The notes: a model not told the origin generated them from the letters alone. A stretch of 64,000 nt of DNA from Aureibacter tunicatorum (GCF_036492635.1 NZ_AP025307.1:62001-126000); one strand, 5' to 3'; counted from the stretch's first letter, positions 37,913 to 46,851 are shown. Program-made: numbers and translations.

Positions 37913-38880
37913 TGGCTTTGAAATTCAATAAAAATAAGGCTAAAGCAACCCAAACAGGCAATTTTGCAAATGCTGTTGGAATATCTGATGGCAGACGATT
38001 TAATTCGAAAACCATCAACTTTGTCATTTTGCCCGAACTGCAAGATCTATTGCCTAGATTAACCGTATCTGAAAAGAAGAAGCTCGAGCAAAACCTATTA
38101 AAACAAGGAATAATCGATCCTTTGGTTATTTGGCAAAGAAAAGATGAGTCTCCAGTGCTGCTTGACGGACATAACAGGTTCTCAATAGCCTCCGAACACA
38201 ATCTGGATTTCCCAATAAAAACTTTAGAGTTTGATAGCATAGACGATGTCAAAAACTATATGCTAGACCTTCAAATGGGTAAACGAAACCTTATCAAATG
38301 GCAAGTAAGCTATTTCAGAGGAATGAAGTATGCTCGAATGAAAAATACTGCAGGAGGGGAGAGGGAAGGAGCTGGTCGAAAAAAAGACGGTAATATCTCA
38401 AATGAACTTGTTTCTTCAAATACAGGAATCGACTTATTAGATCAATATGCTTCGGAATTTGGCATAGGCAGAGCAACTCTAAATCGCGATTATAATTTTT
38501 ATCTAGGCGTTGAAGCTTTGCCCGAAGATTATGCTAATCGATTTAAAGAACGTAGAATTAAAATACCTAAACAATCGATAGAACAATTAGGAAAAATAAA
38601 TTCAAAAGAAGATTTAGATAAAGAACAAGTTGATAAATTTTTAGGTCATTTTGTTTCCTTAGATGAAGAAAATAAAATTGATGGAGATGATGTATGGTTG
38701 CAGTCAATAAAGCAAACAACTATAAATCAGTCAAAGTATAAGCCTGTAAAATTATCAAGTTTTATGAATTCTGAGCAAAAGCGTGTTAATCAATTCATAG
38801 AGCATGAATCAAAAGAAAGTTTGAAGAAAATAAAACAAGTGTATTTGAGCTTAATAGCTGAAATAGAAAGCCATTTGTAA
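37912..38880 (+). CDS. parB: ParB-like partition protein
   Basis: A 322-aa protein with a ParB/Srx-type N-terminal domain: LLKQGIIDPLVIW, followed by the LLDGHNRFSIA box (about 83-93), which corresponds to the CTP-binding GERRxxA region of ParB. A helical central segment follows (LDQYASEFGIGRATLNRDYN, probable HTH) with a charged C-terminus. It is translationally coupled to parA. The binding site is not certain; the paired palindromes at 35791-35864 are the best candidate. Confidence 0.85.
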   Translation: MALKFNKNKAKATQTGNFANAVGISDGRRFNSKTINFVILPELQDLLPRLTVSEKKKLEQNLLKQGIIDPLVIWQRKDESPVLLDGHNRFSIASEHNLDFPIKTLEFDSIDDVKNYMLDLQMGKRNLIKWQVSYFRGMKYARMKNTAGGEREGAGRKKDGNISNELVSSNTGIDLLDQYASEFGIGRATLNRDYNFYLGVEALPEDYANRFKERRIKIPKQSIEQLGKINSKEDLDKEQVDKFLGHFVSLDEENKIDGDDVWLQSIKQTTINQSKYKPVKLSSFMNSEQKRVNQFIEHESKESLKKIKQVYLSLIAEIESHL

Positions 38881-38902
38881 ATATTTTTCAATACATAAAA
38901 AG

Positions 38903-38955
38903 AACAACCAAACATGCTTGATATTTATGAGCTTTGTTTTGGTTGTTTTTTTATT
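38903..38955 (+). terminator. Rho-independent terminator after parAB
   Basis: AACAACCAAA (38903-38912) pairs perfectly with TTTGGTTGTT (38938-38947), followed by a run of T. It lies 23 bp after the parB stop and separates the partition operon from the origin region. Confidence 0.8.
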
Positions 38956-39019
38956 TTATATGTTTTAATGTTTTAACCTTTTTAATGATTTGATTTTCAG
39001 TACTTTACACTGTAAAATA

Positions 39020-39535
39020 GAAACATATATATCATAAAGTGAAACATCAATATCATGTTTCGCAACACTAATATCATGCCAGAAAACATTCATATCATAA
39101 ATAAGCAACATTTATATCATTGTATCATATTGAAATGAAACAAATATATCATAAGTATCACTATTGTACATTAAGGAAAACAAAAATATCATTTAAATTG
39201 AGTTGAGTACATCATTGAATGATATTTTTGTTGCTTTAAAGATTAATTGAAACATTTATATCATCATGGTAGCCTTGTATTTCTGTTGTTATAGATTCTT
39301 CCATGATATTTTCGTTGCTTTTCCATTTAAAAGAAACAAATATATCATAGTCTGATGTATTTTTGATACATTTAGATTTGTTTGATGATATAAATGTTGC
39401 AGTTGATCATTCGATTCAAATACTGATAAAACAGAAATATCAAAGACTCTTTATTGTGTTTGATTATTTGAGGATTGTTTTTTGATTATTTGTTTTTAAA
39501 AAACATTAGTATCATATTGGAAACAGAAATATCAT
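39020..39535. repeat. Iteron cluster, probable replication origin
   Basis: Fifteen copies of a 16-bp repeat with consensus G(A/C)AACANNNATATCAT, some with one or two changes. Twelve run left to right: starts at 39020, 39041, 39062, 39083, 39105, 39137, 39177, 39249, 39333, 39427 (degenerate), 39500 and 39520. Three are inverted, at 39219-39234, 39303-39318 and 39385-39400. The first five are spaced 21-22 bp, two helical turns, so they face one side of the DNA. The block ends 18 bp before the Rep start, as in iteron plasmids where the initiator binds the origin and represses its own gene. Confidence 0.9.
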
Positions 39536-39553
39536 AACATTTTCATTTTTTTT

Positions 39554-41029
39554 ATGGCAGAGTTTGATTTAGCTAAACTTGGGGATTACAAAATAGTCAA
39601 GAGTAACAAGCTTATAGATAGCAGCAGGCAGAATTTTTCAGCATTGCAAATGAGAATTATCACGCTGATGTGCGCGCGTATTCGGCCCGATGATGATGAG
39701 TTCAAGGAGTATGAGATTAGCATGGCTGAAATTTTGGATGGGAAATCTGTTTCAGGCAAGGCGTATAATGATGTGAAGAAAGCGGCTAAAGGTTTGGCTG
39801 AAAGCGCAGTCCATATTGAGGACGATCAAGGGCATTGGAAGACGATGTCTTTTATCACTATGGCTGAGGGAAAGCCGGGTTGGGGATATGTCAAGCTTAA
39901 GTTTTCGTCTGATATGAAGCCTTTTTTTCTTTCTTTGAAAGAAAGATACACATCGTATTTGGTGAAAAATGTTACCAGTTTCAGGAAGCAATACACATTG
40001 AGAATCTATGAGTTATGCAAGCAATATTATCCTAATATAAGAGAGCGAGAGATTCAGATTGTCAGGTTAAAGGAGATTTTCTCTCTTTTGGAAAAGGATG
40101 ACCAAGGAAATATTTTAAGTGAAAAATATCGAACTGTGGCGATGTTTCACAGCAGAATCATATTGCCATCAATAGAAGAGATCAATGAGTACTCTGATAT
40201 TTTTGTTTCATTTCAGCAAATTAAGAAAGGAAGAAAAATTGTTGCCTATAAATTTTTCATCGAGCCAAATCCTAAATATAAAGCTTATCAGAAGATTAAG
40301 AAGCATGAACTTGAAATAAAGGAAACTGAACAAGTAATTGCTAATCAAAACTTTGATGAGCACGAACTGGTCGAGCCTCAAGTTGATGATATTATTGTTT
40401 CCCAAAATGAGGATGAAGAACTGAATACAGTTTTGTTTTCCAAATCAGATCTTAAAGAAATAAGAAACGAATGCGCTAAAAGAAACCTTGATGATACTTT
40501 TGTTGCTTTTGCAGTGAAGTACGTTGAGGAGCAGCATAAAGTAAAAAGCGTCAACAAGCCTAAGTTGTATATTTTGAAAGGTTTGATGTCCGGATGGCTT
40601 CTTGATGAGTTTGAAAAAAATCAAGCGGAATTGAAGCTCACTGCAAGGAAGCGAGAAAAGGAAAGGCAAAGGTTGACTATAGAAAAGCTTACGGAACAGT
40701 TAAGAGAAACTTATCAGAATAAATATTTGCAAGTGATTAATAGTTATTCCGATGAAGAGGTTTTATCGGCTTACAGCAAAGGTGATTTTGAAGAGTCTAT
40801 TAGCAATCCTCTTTATGATCAGTACTTTATTGAGTTGTCTGTTGCTATGCTTGACCTGGAAGGATTTAGAAAAAGGGTCAAGGAAAACGTTAGATTGAAG
40901 ACATGTTACAATAATGTAGTCAAGGAATATGTTGGCATAGTTGATAAAGAAAAATATGAGTTTTTGAATATGGGGCCGGATGAGTTCGTGGAGAGAGAAC
41001 TTCATAAATTGAAAGAGCAAGTAGTTTAA
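39554..41029 (+). CDS. rep: Rep_3-family replication initiator
   Basis: A 491-aa initiator of the Rep_3 (RepB/RepE/π-like) superfamily. The N-terminal winged helix begins VKSNKLIDSSRQNFSALQMRIITLM and a second runs to about residue 240, ending in KGRKIVAYKFFIEPNPKYKAY. The C-terminal ~230 residues are a charged helical extension unlike classical Rep_3 proteins. It should bind the adjacent iterons. Three more iterons lie inside its own coding sequence. Confidence 0.88.
   Translation: MAEFDLAKLGDYKIVKSNKLIDSSRQNFSALQMRIITLMCARIRPDDDEFKEYEISMAEILDGKSVSGKAYNDVKKAAKGLAESAVHIEDDQGHWKTMSFITMAEGKPGWGYVKLKFSSDMKPFFLSLKERYTSYLVKNVTSFRKQYTLRIYELCKQYYPNIREREIQIVRLKEIFSLLEKDDQGNILSEKYRTVAMFHSRIILPSIEEINEYSDIFVSFQQIKKGRKIVAYKFFIEPNPKYKAYQKIKKHELEIKETEQVIANQNFDEHELVEPQVDDIIVSQNEDEELNTVLFSKSDLKEIRNECAKRNLDDTFVAFAVKYVEEQHKVKSVNKPKLYILKGLMSGWLLDEFEKNQAELKLTARKREKERQRLTIEKLTEQLRETYQNKYLQVINSYSDEEVLSAYSKGDFEESISNPLYDQYFIELSVAMLDLEGFRKRVKENVRLKTCYNNVVKEYVGIVDKEKYEFLNMGPDEFVERELHKLKEQVV
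40194..40209 (-). repeat. Iteron inside rep, copy 1
   Basis: On the minus strand this reads GAAACAAAAATATCAG, 15 of 16 positions of the iteron consensus. It lies over the codons for SDIFVSF near the end of the second winged helix. Confidence 0.5.
40386..40401 (-). repeat. Iteron inside rep, copy 2 (exact match)
   Basis: On the minus strand this reads GAAACAATAATATCAT, an exact consensus match. It lies in the acidic linker region of Rep (DDIIVS), where codon choice is free to accommodate it. Confidence 0.65.
40491..40506 (-). repeat. Iteron inside rep, copy 3
   Basis: On the minus strand this reads GCAACAAAAGTATCAT, one change (GTATCAT for ATATCAT). The same change is present in the origin copy at 39500. 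Confidence 0.55.
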
Positions 41030-41054
41030 CTTTTATCGCATCATGAGGTTATAA

Positions 41055-43148
41055 TTGTTGTATCATGAGCAAAAGATTAGAGTGAGCTACTTTTTTGATA
41101 AAGTACATAAGAAGACTAAAGCAAGGACTGAAGGTAAAACAAAGAAGCAACAGGCCAGCTCGTTATTTCCTCCGGTTCAATGCATGTTTCGAAGAAAACA
41201 AAAAAAGGATAAGAAGGAAGTAAAACCTTTTGCTCATAAAGTCGACGAGCCATGGAAAGAATATGAGATAATTGGCACAAAGACTAGTGGTGATCCTATT
41301 TTTGGAGAGACAAAGAATGTATGGAGAGTTGTTGGCGTTTATGAGCCTTCTGACAATTCTGAGGATGACATCCCTTTTTTTCGTATTACATACAAATCCA
41401 GACCTAAGAGAGATGGCAAAGAATGGAATGATGTGAAATTCATGTCGACTTTTAAAGAAAGATCTGAATTAGCTTCTTCTCAAAGACATATACGAACAGC
41501 GGTAACAAGCGGAGGAGCAAGTCCTTTTCCTGATCCGGTTACCCCAGCAACAATTGAAACTGAAAAAAGAGCGGTAGTCGCAGGTGGGGCAAGCCCATTT
41601 TTGGACCCTGTGATTCCTATGGACAATTCAAAATTAGAGAGTTCAAGAAATCTTGGGAGATCGACAAGGTTAGATCCAATCAAGGAATCAGATATAGAAT
41701 TTGCCAAACCTATGTCAATACAGTCCGAAACTTGGACAACTGAAGGAGAGCAAAAATCAGAAAGAGAAATTGAGAAAGAAGTCATGGGGCCTGTGACTAT
41801 AGCTGCTATGCCTTTGAATAGGGAGCTTTCAAGAGAAAGCGATGGACCTTTAGAGAGAACAGTAACAGTGCCTACGGAAGTAACTTTTGATAAGTCAAAT
41901 TCTAGTGACGAGACCGAGTCTCAAGGGAAACCTTATTCTTCGATTAATCCACCGGCTTCCCTAGATGCTTATCGAGAAGAAATGGTGAGAAAAATGTATG
42001 AGTCTTCGCTAATTAGCGATGGGGAAGGAGGCTTCTACTTGCCGGAGGATTCAATAAGCTCTTTAGGGACTATTTCCGAGGCTTCTTCGGTTCCCGGATC
42101 TTTGAATACTGGCTCGATTAGAATTCTATTTGGCCAGATGCCTATGGCTCGGGCTTATCAATTCAGAGATGTCAGAGCATTGGAAGGGGAGGAGCCGGGC
42201 AAATTTGCGACGATTTTCATGTTGGGAAATCCTGGAGAAGATTCCTCTCATGTGCTAAAAGTAATGAAAGACACTCCAATGACACCGGCGGTCGAAAATG
42301 AAGCTTTTGCGAATAATTTTGTGAGATTGGTGGGACGTAGAGTTACAGCACCTGCTACAAGGAAGCTGAATCAAAAAGAACGAACAAAAATGGACAAGTA
42401 CATCAAGCGAGGCTTGATGGGAAGCGCTGCGGAATTAAACATAGGAGCTCTTGGAAGAACGGCTGATGCGAAATGTTTGTTTATGGAGCGTGCTTCTGGA
42501 GACACCTTTAGATCAAGAACAGCAAAGCATTCTATCTCACGAGTTTGGAATAAGGAATTGCTGAAAGGCATAGGCGAGCTTGCGATTTTGGATATACTAC
42601 TCGGAAATGTGGACCGGTTCATTGGCCATTTTAATGACGGGAATGTATTGATGGATAGTCGTACAGGATCTCTTTCTGGTATTGATCAGACATTGAACTT
42701 GGGAGGTATGCTGTATATGGCGAAAGTTTTCAATCAAGAAACCACAGGTTACATGGAAACTGTGAATTCCTATTTTCAAAGAGGCAACGACATGGTTAGA
42801 AATGGGGATATGGCGGCTATGGATGAGATACTTGACAAATTGCCTCAATACTATTATGATTTATTCATTGGCTTGCTGGATGCGCATAAGTCAGGTAGAC
42901 CGCATGTGTTTTTTCAACACATATTCGATATATGGAAGGGCGTTGGAAAACACAGACCTTTGGGCAGAGAAGAATCCAAGCATATGCTTGATGGCATGGT
43001 GGAAGCGATGAAGCATTTGGCTGAGGATGACAATTTGTTTGAAATGTTTTTTCAGAATATGTTTGATCTGCATGATAAGGAACATTCGGCGTTTTTAAGC
43101 AATTGGCAACAATTAAAAGAAGCTGTGAAAGCTTTCGAAAAAGCATAG
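41055..43148 (+). CDS. Tagged protein with actin-fragmin/PI-kinase-like domain, candidate effector kinase
   Basis: No ATG start exists near the 5' end; TTG at 41055/41058 or GTG at 41082 are the choices, and 41082 gives the most tag-like leader. The leader is basic and carries FPPVQCMF (about 38-45). A disordered Ser/Thr/Glu-rich region follows to about 340. The C-terminal half is kinase-like: HVLKVMKD with K402, an acidic ENEAFANNFVRLVG helix, LFMERASGDTF as hinge, then D520 in LGNVDRF, N530 in DGNVLMD, and D544 in SGIDQT. The D...N...D order and spacing resemble actin-fragmin kinase and PI3/4-kinase-like folds rather than classical protein kinases. No signal peptide. It lies 25 bp after rep. 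Confidence 0.6.
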   Translation: MLYHEQKIRVSYFFDKVHKKTKARTEGKTKKQQASSLFPPVQCMFRRKQKKDKKEVKPFAHKVDEPWKEYEIIGTKTSGDPIFGETKNVWRVVGVYEPSDNSEDDIPFFRITYKSRPKRDGKEWNDVKFMSTFKERSELASSQRHIRTAVTSGGASPFPDPVTPATIETEKRAVVAGGASPFLDPVIPMDNSKLESSRNLGRSTRLDPIKESDIEFAKPMSIQSETWTTEGEQKSEREIEKEVMGPVTIAAMPLNRELSRESDGPLERTVTVPTEVTFDKSNSSDETESQGKPYSSINPPASLDAYREEMVRKMYESSLISDGEGGFYLPEDSISSLGTISEASSVPGSLNTGSIRILFGQMPMARAYQFRDVRALEGEEPGKFATIFMLGNPGEDSSHVLKVMKDTPMTPAVENEAFANNFVRLVGRRVTAPATRKLNQKERTKMDKYIKRGLMGSAAELNIGALGRTADAKCLFMERASGDTFRSRTAKHSISRVWNKELLKGIGELAILDILLGNVDRFIGHFNDGNVLMDSRTGSLSGIDQTLNLGGMLYMAKVFNQETTGYMETVNSYFQRGNDMVRNGDMAAMDEILDKLPQYYYDLFIGLLDAHKSGRPHVFFQHIFDIWKGVGKHRPLGREESKHMLDGMVEAMKHLAEDDNLFEMFFQNMFDLHDKEHSAFLSNWQQLKEAVKAFEKA

Positions 43149-43358
43149 TGATAGATAATCATTAAAATTTACTCAAAGCTATTTTGACCCATTTCAATAT
43201 TTTTTTAAATTTCAATTTGAGAATAAAAGTGATTAATGTTTATCACGATTAGTTTTTATGATCTTCTTGACTATCCTCCTTTGTATTTCCTCCAGAGGAA
43301 AATAAAACGGTATAAAAAATCAATCGTGATAATGTCTATTTAACAACTAAACTATACT

Positions 43359-43967
43359 ATGGCAAGCTCGAATAATTACAGCAAGGGATATCGTTTATGG
43401 CATTGGCTTAATGCTTTTGCAATGTTGGGAATACTGGGAACAGTTATCTTAAGAAAAACATTTTTTAGCTGGAGAACAAATGCAGCGTTGATTCAAGAAA
43501 AGCTGGCGACGAATGAGGTTGAATTCGAGCAAGCAAAATCCTTGGCAAAGGCGATAAGAGCTCCAATGTGGGACTGGCATTATATTTTTGGTTTTGCATT
43601 GATATTTTTGATTTTAATCCGCCTTGGACAAATTGTTATGAAAAAGGATGTTCATAATCTTCAAAATACAACAGACGCCTATAGCAAGATGAAAAAGGGA
43701 ATTTATTGGTTCTTTTATTTGGCGTTGATGTTCATGTCCATTACGGGAATCGCTTTGTACTTTAAGACAGAGCTTGGGATATCCAAAGATTTCTCCCATG
43801 ATATAAAAGAGATCCATGAAGTGAGCATGTGGATATTTTTCGCATTTACGCCACTGCATTTAATTGGAGTAATAAAAGACGAGCTGACGAAGAGAAATAA
43901 TGAAATATCAAGAATGATACACGGCGGTAAAGCTGAAGTTCAAGTTCCTGAAAAGGAGATCGCCTAA
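43359..43967 (+). CDS. Di-heme cytochrome b561-like membrane protein
   Basis: A 202-aa inner-membrane protein of the cytochrome b561/Ni-Fe hydrogenase b-type subunit family. Four hydrophobic helices carry the expected heme-ligand histidines in YRLWHWLNAF, WDWHYIFGF, IHEVSMW and PLHLIG. Proteins of this type pass electrons from quinol to a periplasmic partner; none is encoded beside it, so its redox partner is unknown. It forms a single-gene unit ended by the hairpin at 43988-44030. Confidence 0.85.
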   Translation: MASSNNYSKGYRLWHWLNAFAMLGILGTVILRKTFFSWRTNAALIQEKLATNEVEFEQAKSLAKAIRAPMWDWHYIFGFALIFLILIRLGQIVMKKDVHNLQNTTDAYSKMKKGIYWFFYLALMFMSITGIALYFKTELGISKDFSHDIKEIHEVSMWIFFAFTPLHLIGVIKDELTKRNNEISRMIHGGKAEVQVPEKEIA

Positions 43968-43987
43968 ATATAAATCTTAGCAAAGTG

Positions 43988-44030
43988 AAAAAAGCCATTG
44001 CTATATGATTAGCAGTGGTTTTCTTGTTTT
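43988..44030 (+). terminator. Terminator after the cytochrome b gene
   Basis: AAAAGCCATTGCT and AGCAGTGGTTTT pair with one bulge and one mismatch around a short loop, with T-rich sequence after. It lies 20 bp past the stop. Confidence 0.6.
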
Positions 44031-44157
44031 AAGCAATTTTAATTAACCTTCTAAAAATTTTCACGTTTTTCAGCCTGTTTCTTCATATTTAATTAGGGTT
44101 TTCCTTCGTTAGCTTGTAAATAGGGTAAGAAGATTTTTTTATAAATTGACTCAGGTT

Positions 44158-44787
44158 ATGAAAACTTTAAAAGTGATAATGATTGGATTGGTGGTGATGC
44201 TTTTGGGAGCCTGTGCTACTACGACGAAGATGACGGCTTCTTGGAAGTCGCCTGAATACCAACCGAAAAACTATGAAAAAATAGCTGTAATATCTATTAC
44301 CAAGGATTTGCAAGCTAAAAAAGCATATGAATACTATATGAAAAGAGATTTGTCTGAAATCGGCTTGAACATCGTCGAAGGCGTTACTCTTTTCTCGCCA
44401 AAATATTTTAGTGAAAAACCCACTGAGAAGAAAATAGAGAAAGATCTTAAGTCTCATGGCGTGGATGGAGTGCTTACTGTTAGCGTGCTTAGCGTCGACA
44501 AGGAACAATCTTATGTGCCAGGAGCGGGAGTCGGGTTTTATCCTGGGTATTATAGAGCGCCGTTTTATTCGTATTATTATGGAATGGGTAGAATCTATGA
44601 TCCGGGTTACTATACTACCACAACTAAGGTGTTCATGGAGTGCAACTTTTATGATTTAGAGACTGAAGAGTTGGTTTGGACAGCACAGTCAAAAGTTGTA
44701 GATCCTTCATCAATAGATGATAGCGCTAAGTCATTTGTTAAAGCTTTAGTAAGACAAATTCAAGAAGATAACGTATTTGGCAGATAG
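44158..44787 (+). CDS. DUF4136-like lipoprotein
   Basis: I place the start at 44158, four codons into the frame, because it gives a lipoprotein signal MKTLKVIMIGLVVMLLGAC. The mature part begins CATTTKMTASWKSPEYQ and continues with alternating strands and helices as in DUF4136-like small envelope lipoproteins; a Tyr/Gly-rich loop (about 122-150) is unusual. Function unknown. It has its own terminator at 44828-44861. Confidence 0.7.
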   Translation: MKTLKVIMIGLVVMLLGACATTTKMTASWKSPEYQPKNYEKIAVISITKDLQAKKAYEYYMKRDLSEIGLNIVEGVTLFSPKYFSEKPTEKKIEKDLKSHGVDGVLTVSVLSVDKEQSYVPGAGVGFYPGYYRAPFYSYYYGMGRIYDPGYYTTTTKVFMECNFYDLETEELVWTAQSKVVDPSSIDDSAKSFVKALVRQIQEDNVFGR

Positions 44788-44827
44788 TATTTTTACTGTT
44801 TCCAATTCATATAATTGATTTGATATT

Positions 44828-44861
44828 AAATCACTCGAATAAAATTTTGAGTGATTTTTTT
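44828..44861 (+). terminator. Terminator after the DUF4136-like gene
   Basis: AAATCACTC and GAGTGATTT form a perfect 9-bp stem with a 12-base loop, followed by a T run. It lies 41 bp past the stop. Confidence 0.8.
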
Positions 44862-45003
44862 ATTTTTGAGCAATATCTATTTGATTTTTTCGTCTCCAAT
44901 TAAATAGATTATTTTTTCAAGCATTTCCCGATTCAGTTACAGAAATGCATATATGTTTAACTTTTTAGGGTTGATATTTTTTAATCGAGCTTTTTAAAAT
45001 TTT

Positions 45004-46836
45004 ATGAAAATGAAAGGATTGAAAAATCTATACAAGAGCGATAAGTACGCATTTTTTAGTTGTCTATTGCTTATTTCCAGTTTGATTTTGTTGGTTATAG
45101 GAATGTTGGTTCGCCAATACAGTGTTGCTCTTTATCAACAAGATATCCAAAATGTTCATGTTGAATTTAAAACTAAGTTGAATAGGTTGAGCAGAGCGCA
45201 AGATTTGGTTTTAAGTCTTGTCAATGTGCCGGAGACTTCTCTTGAATACAATAATGTAAGTAGAAAGATTAAAAGCGAATTGTTATTTTCTCCAGAACTT
45301 ACTCAAGTGTATGTTGGGCTGTCTTTTGAAAATGAGTATCTCGATTTTATAGCGAAGATGTCGGAAACCAAGATGTCATTAGTTGAAAGTGAGTGGCGCG
45401 AAGTCGAAAAACTCAGCGATAGTTTTCACAAAAAACAAAATGCGTTGATGTATGCATTTTTCTTGTTTTTTGGATTTAACATAATTTCGTTTATTTATTT
45501 GATGCAGAAGTATTTTATAGCGTACAGAAAGGCTAATAAAGTATTTAATAACATAGCAAAAGGAAAGTATGCGGATGTTGATTTATCTTCAGTAAGTAGC
45601 TTTGGGGCTTTGTTTGAGTCCATCGGGAAAGTGAATAAAGGAATAAAAGCCTCTACAGAATTTGCAAGAGCGATTGGTCGAAGAGAGTTTGATCATGAGT
45701 TCAAGGCTTTATCGTCGGATGATATTTTAGGCAATACGCTATTGGAAATGAGAGAGGAGTTGAAGAAAGTCGAAACCAGCGAAAATGAAACGAAATGGAT
45801 TAATACGGGCTTGAATTCAGTATCTAATATATCCAGAGAAAATAAAGAAAACTTCGAATCATATTGCGATGAAATGCTTCAATATGTGGTTAGGTATTGT
45901 GATTGTCTCCAGGGAGCTTTGTATCTAAGCAATGAGAAAGTAGAGATGGAGATGAAAGCATGCTATGCATATGGTCGTAAAAAGTTTATGCAACAGAAAT
46001 TTAGCAGGGGAGAAGGTCTTATTGGCCAAATGATAAATGAGAAGGAAAAGATTTTCTTGAAAGAAGTACCTCAAGGGTATCATAAGATTACTTCCGGACT
46101 TGGAAAAGCCCTGCCTAAGAATATTGTGTTGTTGCCCTTGATGAATAATGGAGAGATCGAAGGAGTACTGGAGTTGAGTTCGTTTACTTTATTGTCAGAT
46201 TCCAAGATCAAGTTTTTGGAAGAGGTTTGTAATTTGTTGGCCTCAGAGTTTTTTTACATGAAGAACGCTCAGGTTACTCAGAAGCTACTGGATGAAAGCC
46301 AAGATTATGCGAAGCGATTGCAAACTCAGGAAGAGGAACTTAGACAAAGCATGGAAGAGATTTCCGCTACACATGAAGAGATGTCTCGCATTCAAAAAGT
46401 AGAGAAAGAAAAGACGGAGCAGTTGTTAAAAGAATTGGAGGAAAGCAAATCTTTGCTTGATCGATTGTTGGATACATTGCCGGTAGGAATTTTCTTAAAG
46501 GATAAGGATTTGAAAATGGTTTTGGTGAATAAGTTCATTGTGGATAAACATAAAGAGTCCAAAGATCAAATTTTAGGCAAGAGCGATGCTGATTTTTTCG
46601 CTTCAGACAAATCAAAAGTCAAGATGTTGTTTAAAGAGGAGCATACGATCATCGAGTCTGGGATCACAAATGTGAGAATTCATCAGGATGCTGAGTTGGA
46701 AGAGAATAAAGGGGAAGATAGAATCTTTGAAACATATAAAATACCTATGTATATCAATGAAGAAAAAGGCACAGGTATTTTAGGCTTGCAAATTGATAGA
46801 ACCAAGCAATTTGATTTAAAGGACCTGGAGAAATAG
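45004..46836 (+). CDS. Membrane GAF/PAS sensor protein without a visible output domain
   Basis: A 610-aa protein with two membrane helices (about 15-37 and 147-170) enclosing a ~110-residue periplasmic region. A HAMP-like linker, a GAF domain (about 285-420), a coiled coil (about 425-482) and a PAS domain (about 483-600, LLDTLPVGIFLKDKDLKMVLVN) follow. The frame ends right after PAS: no histidine kinase, GGDEF or methyl-acceptor domain is present. It may signal through a partner protein. No partner kinase lies nearby. Confidence 0.75.
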   Translation: MKMKGLKNLYKSDKYAFFSCLLLISSLILLVIGMLVRQYSVALYQQDIQNVHVEFKTKLNRLSRAQDLVLSLVNVPETSLEYNNVSRKIKSELLFSPELTQVYVGLSFENEYLDFIAKMSETKMSLVESEWREVEKLSDSFHKKQNALMYAFFLFFGFNIISFIYLMQKYFIAYRKANKVFNNIAKGKYADVDLSSVSSFGALFESIGKVNKGIKASTEFARAIGRREFDHEFKALSSDDILGNTLLEMREELKKVETSENETKWINTGLNSVSNISRENKENFESYCDEMLQYVVRYCDCLQGALYLSNEKVEMEMKACYAYGRKKFMQQKFSRGEGLIGQMINEKEKIFLKEVPQGYHKITSGLGKALPKNIVLLPLMNNGEIEGVLELSSFTLLSDSKIKFLEEVCNLLASEFFYMKNAQVTQKLLDESQDYAKRLQTQEEELRQSMEEISATHEEMSRIQKVEKEKTEQLLKELEESKSLLDRLLDTLPVGIFLKDKDLKMVLVNKFIVDKHKESKDQILGKSDADFFASDKSKVKMLFKEEHTIIESGITNVRIHQDAELEENKGEDRIFETYKIPMYINEEKGTGILGLQIDRTKQFDLKDLEK

Positions 46837-46851
46837 AATATAGTTTGGATG

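Noticed and set aside
37794-38252. 152-aa minus-strand frame across parA/parB
   Set aside because: Overlaps the coupled parAB genes completely; low-complexity Ser-rich translation.
39020-39535. CRISPR-like array
   Set aside because: Repeats are short (16 bp), unevenly spaced, in both orientations and next to rep, with no cas genes; they are iterons.
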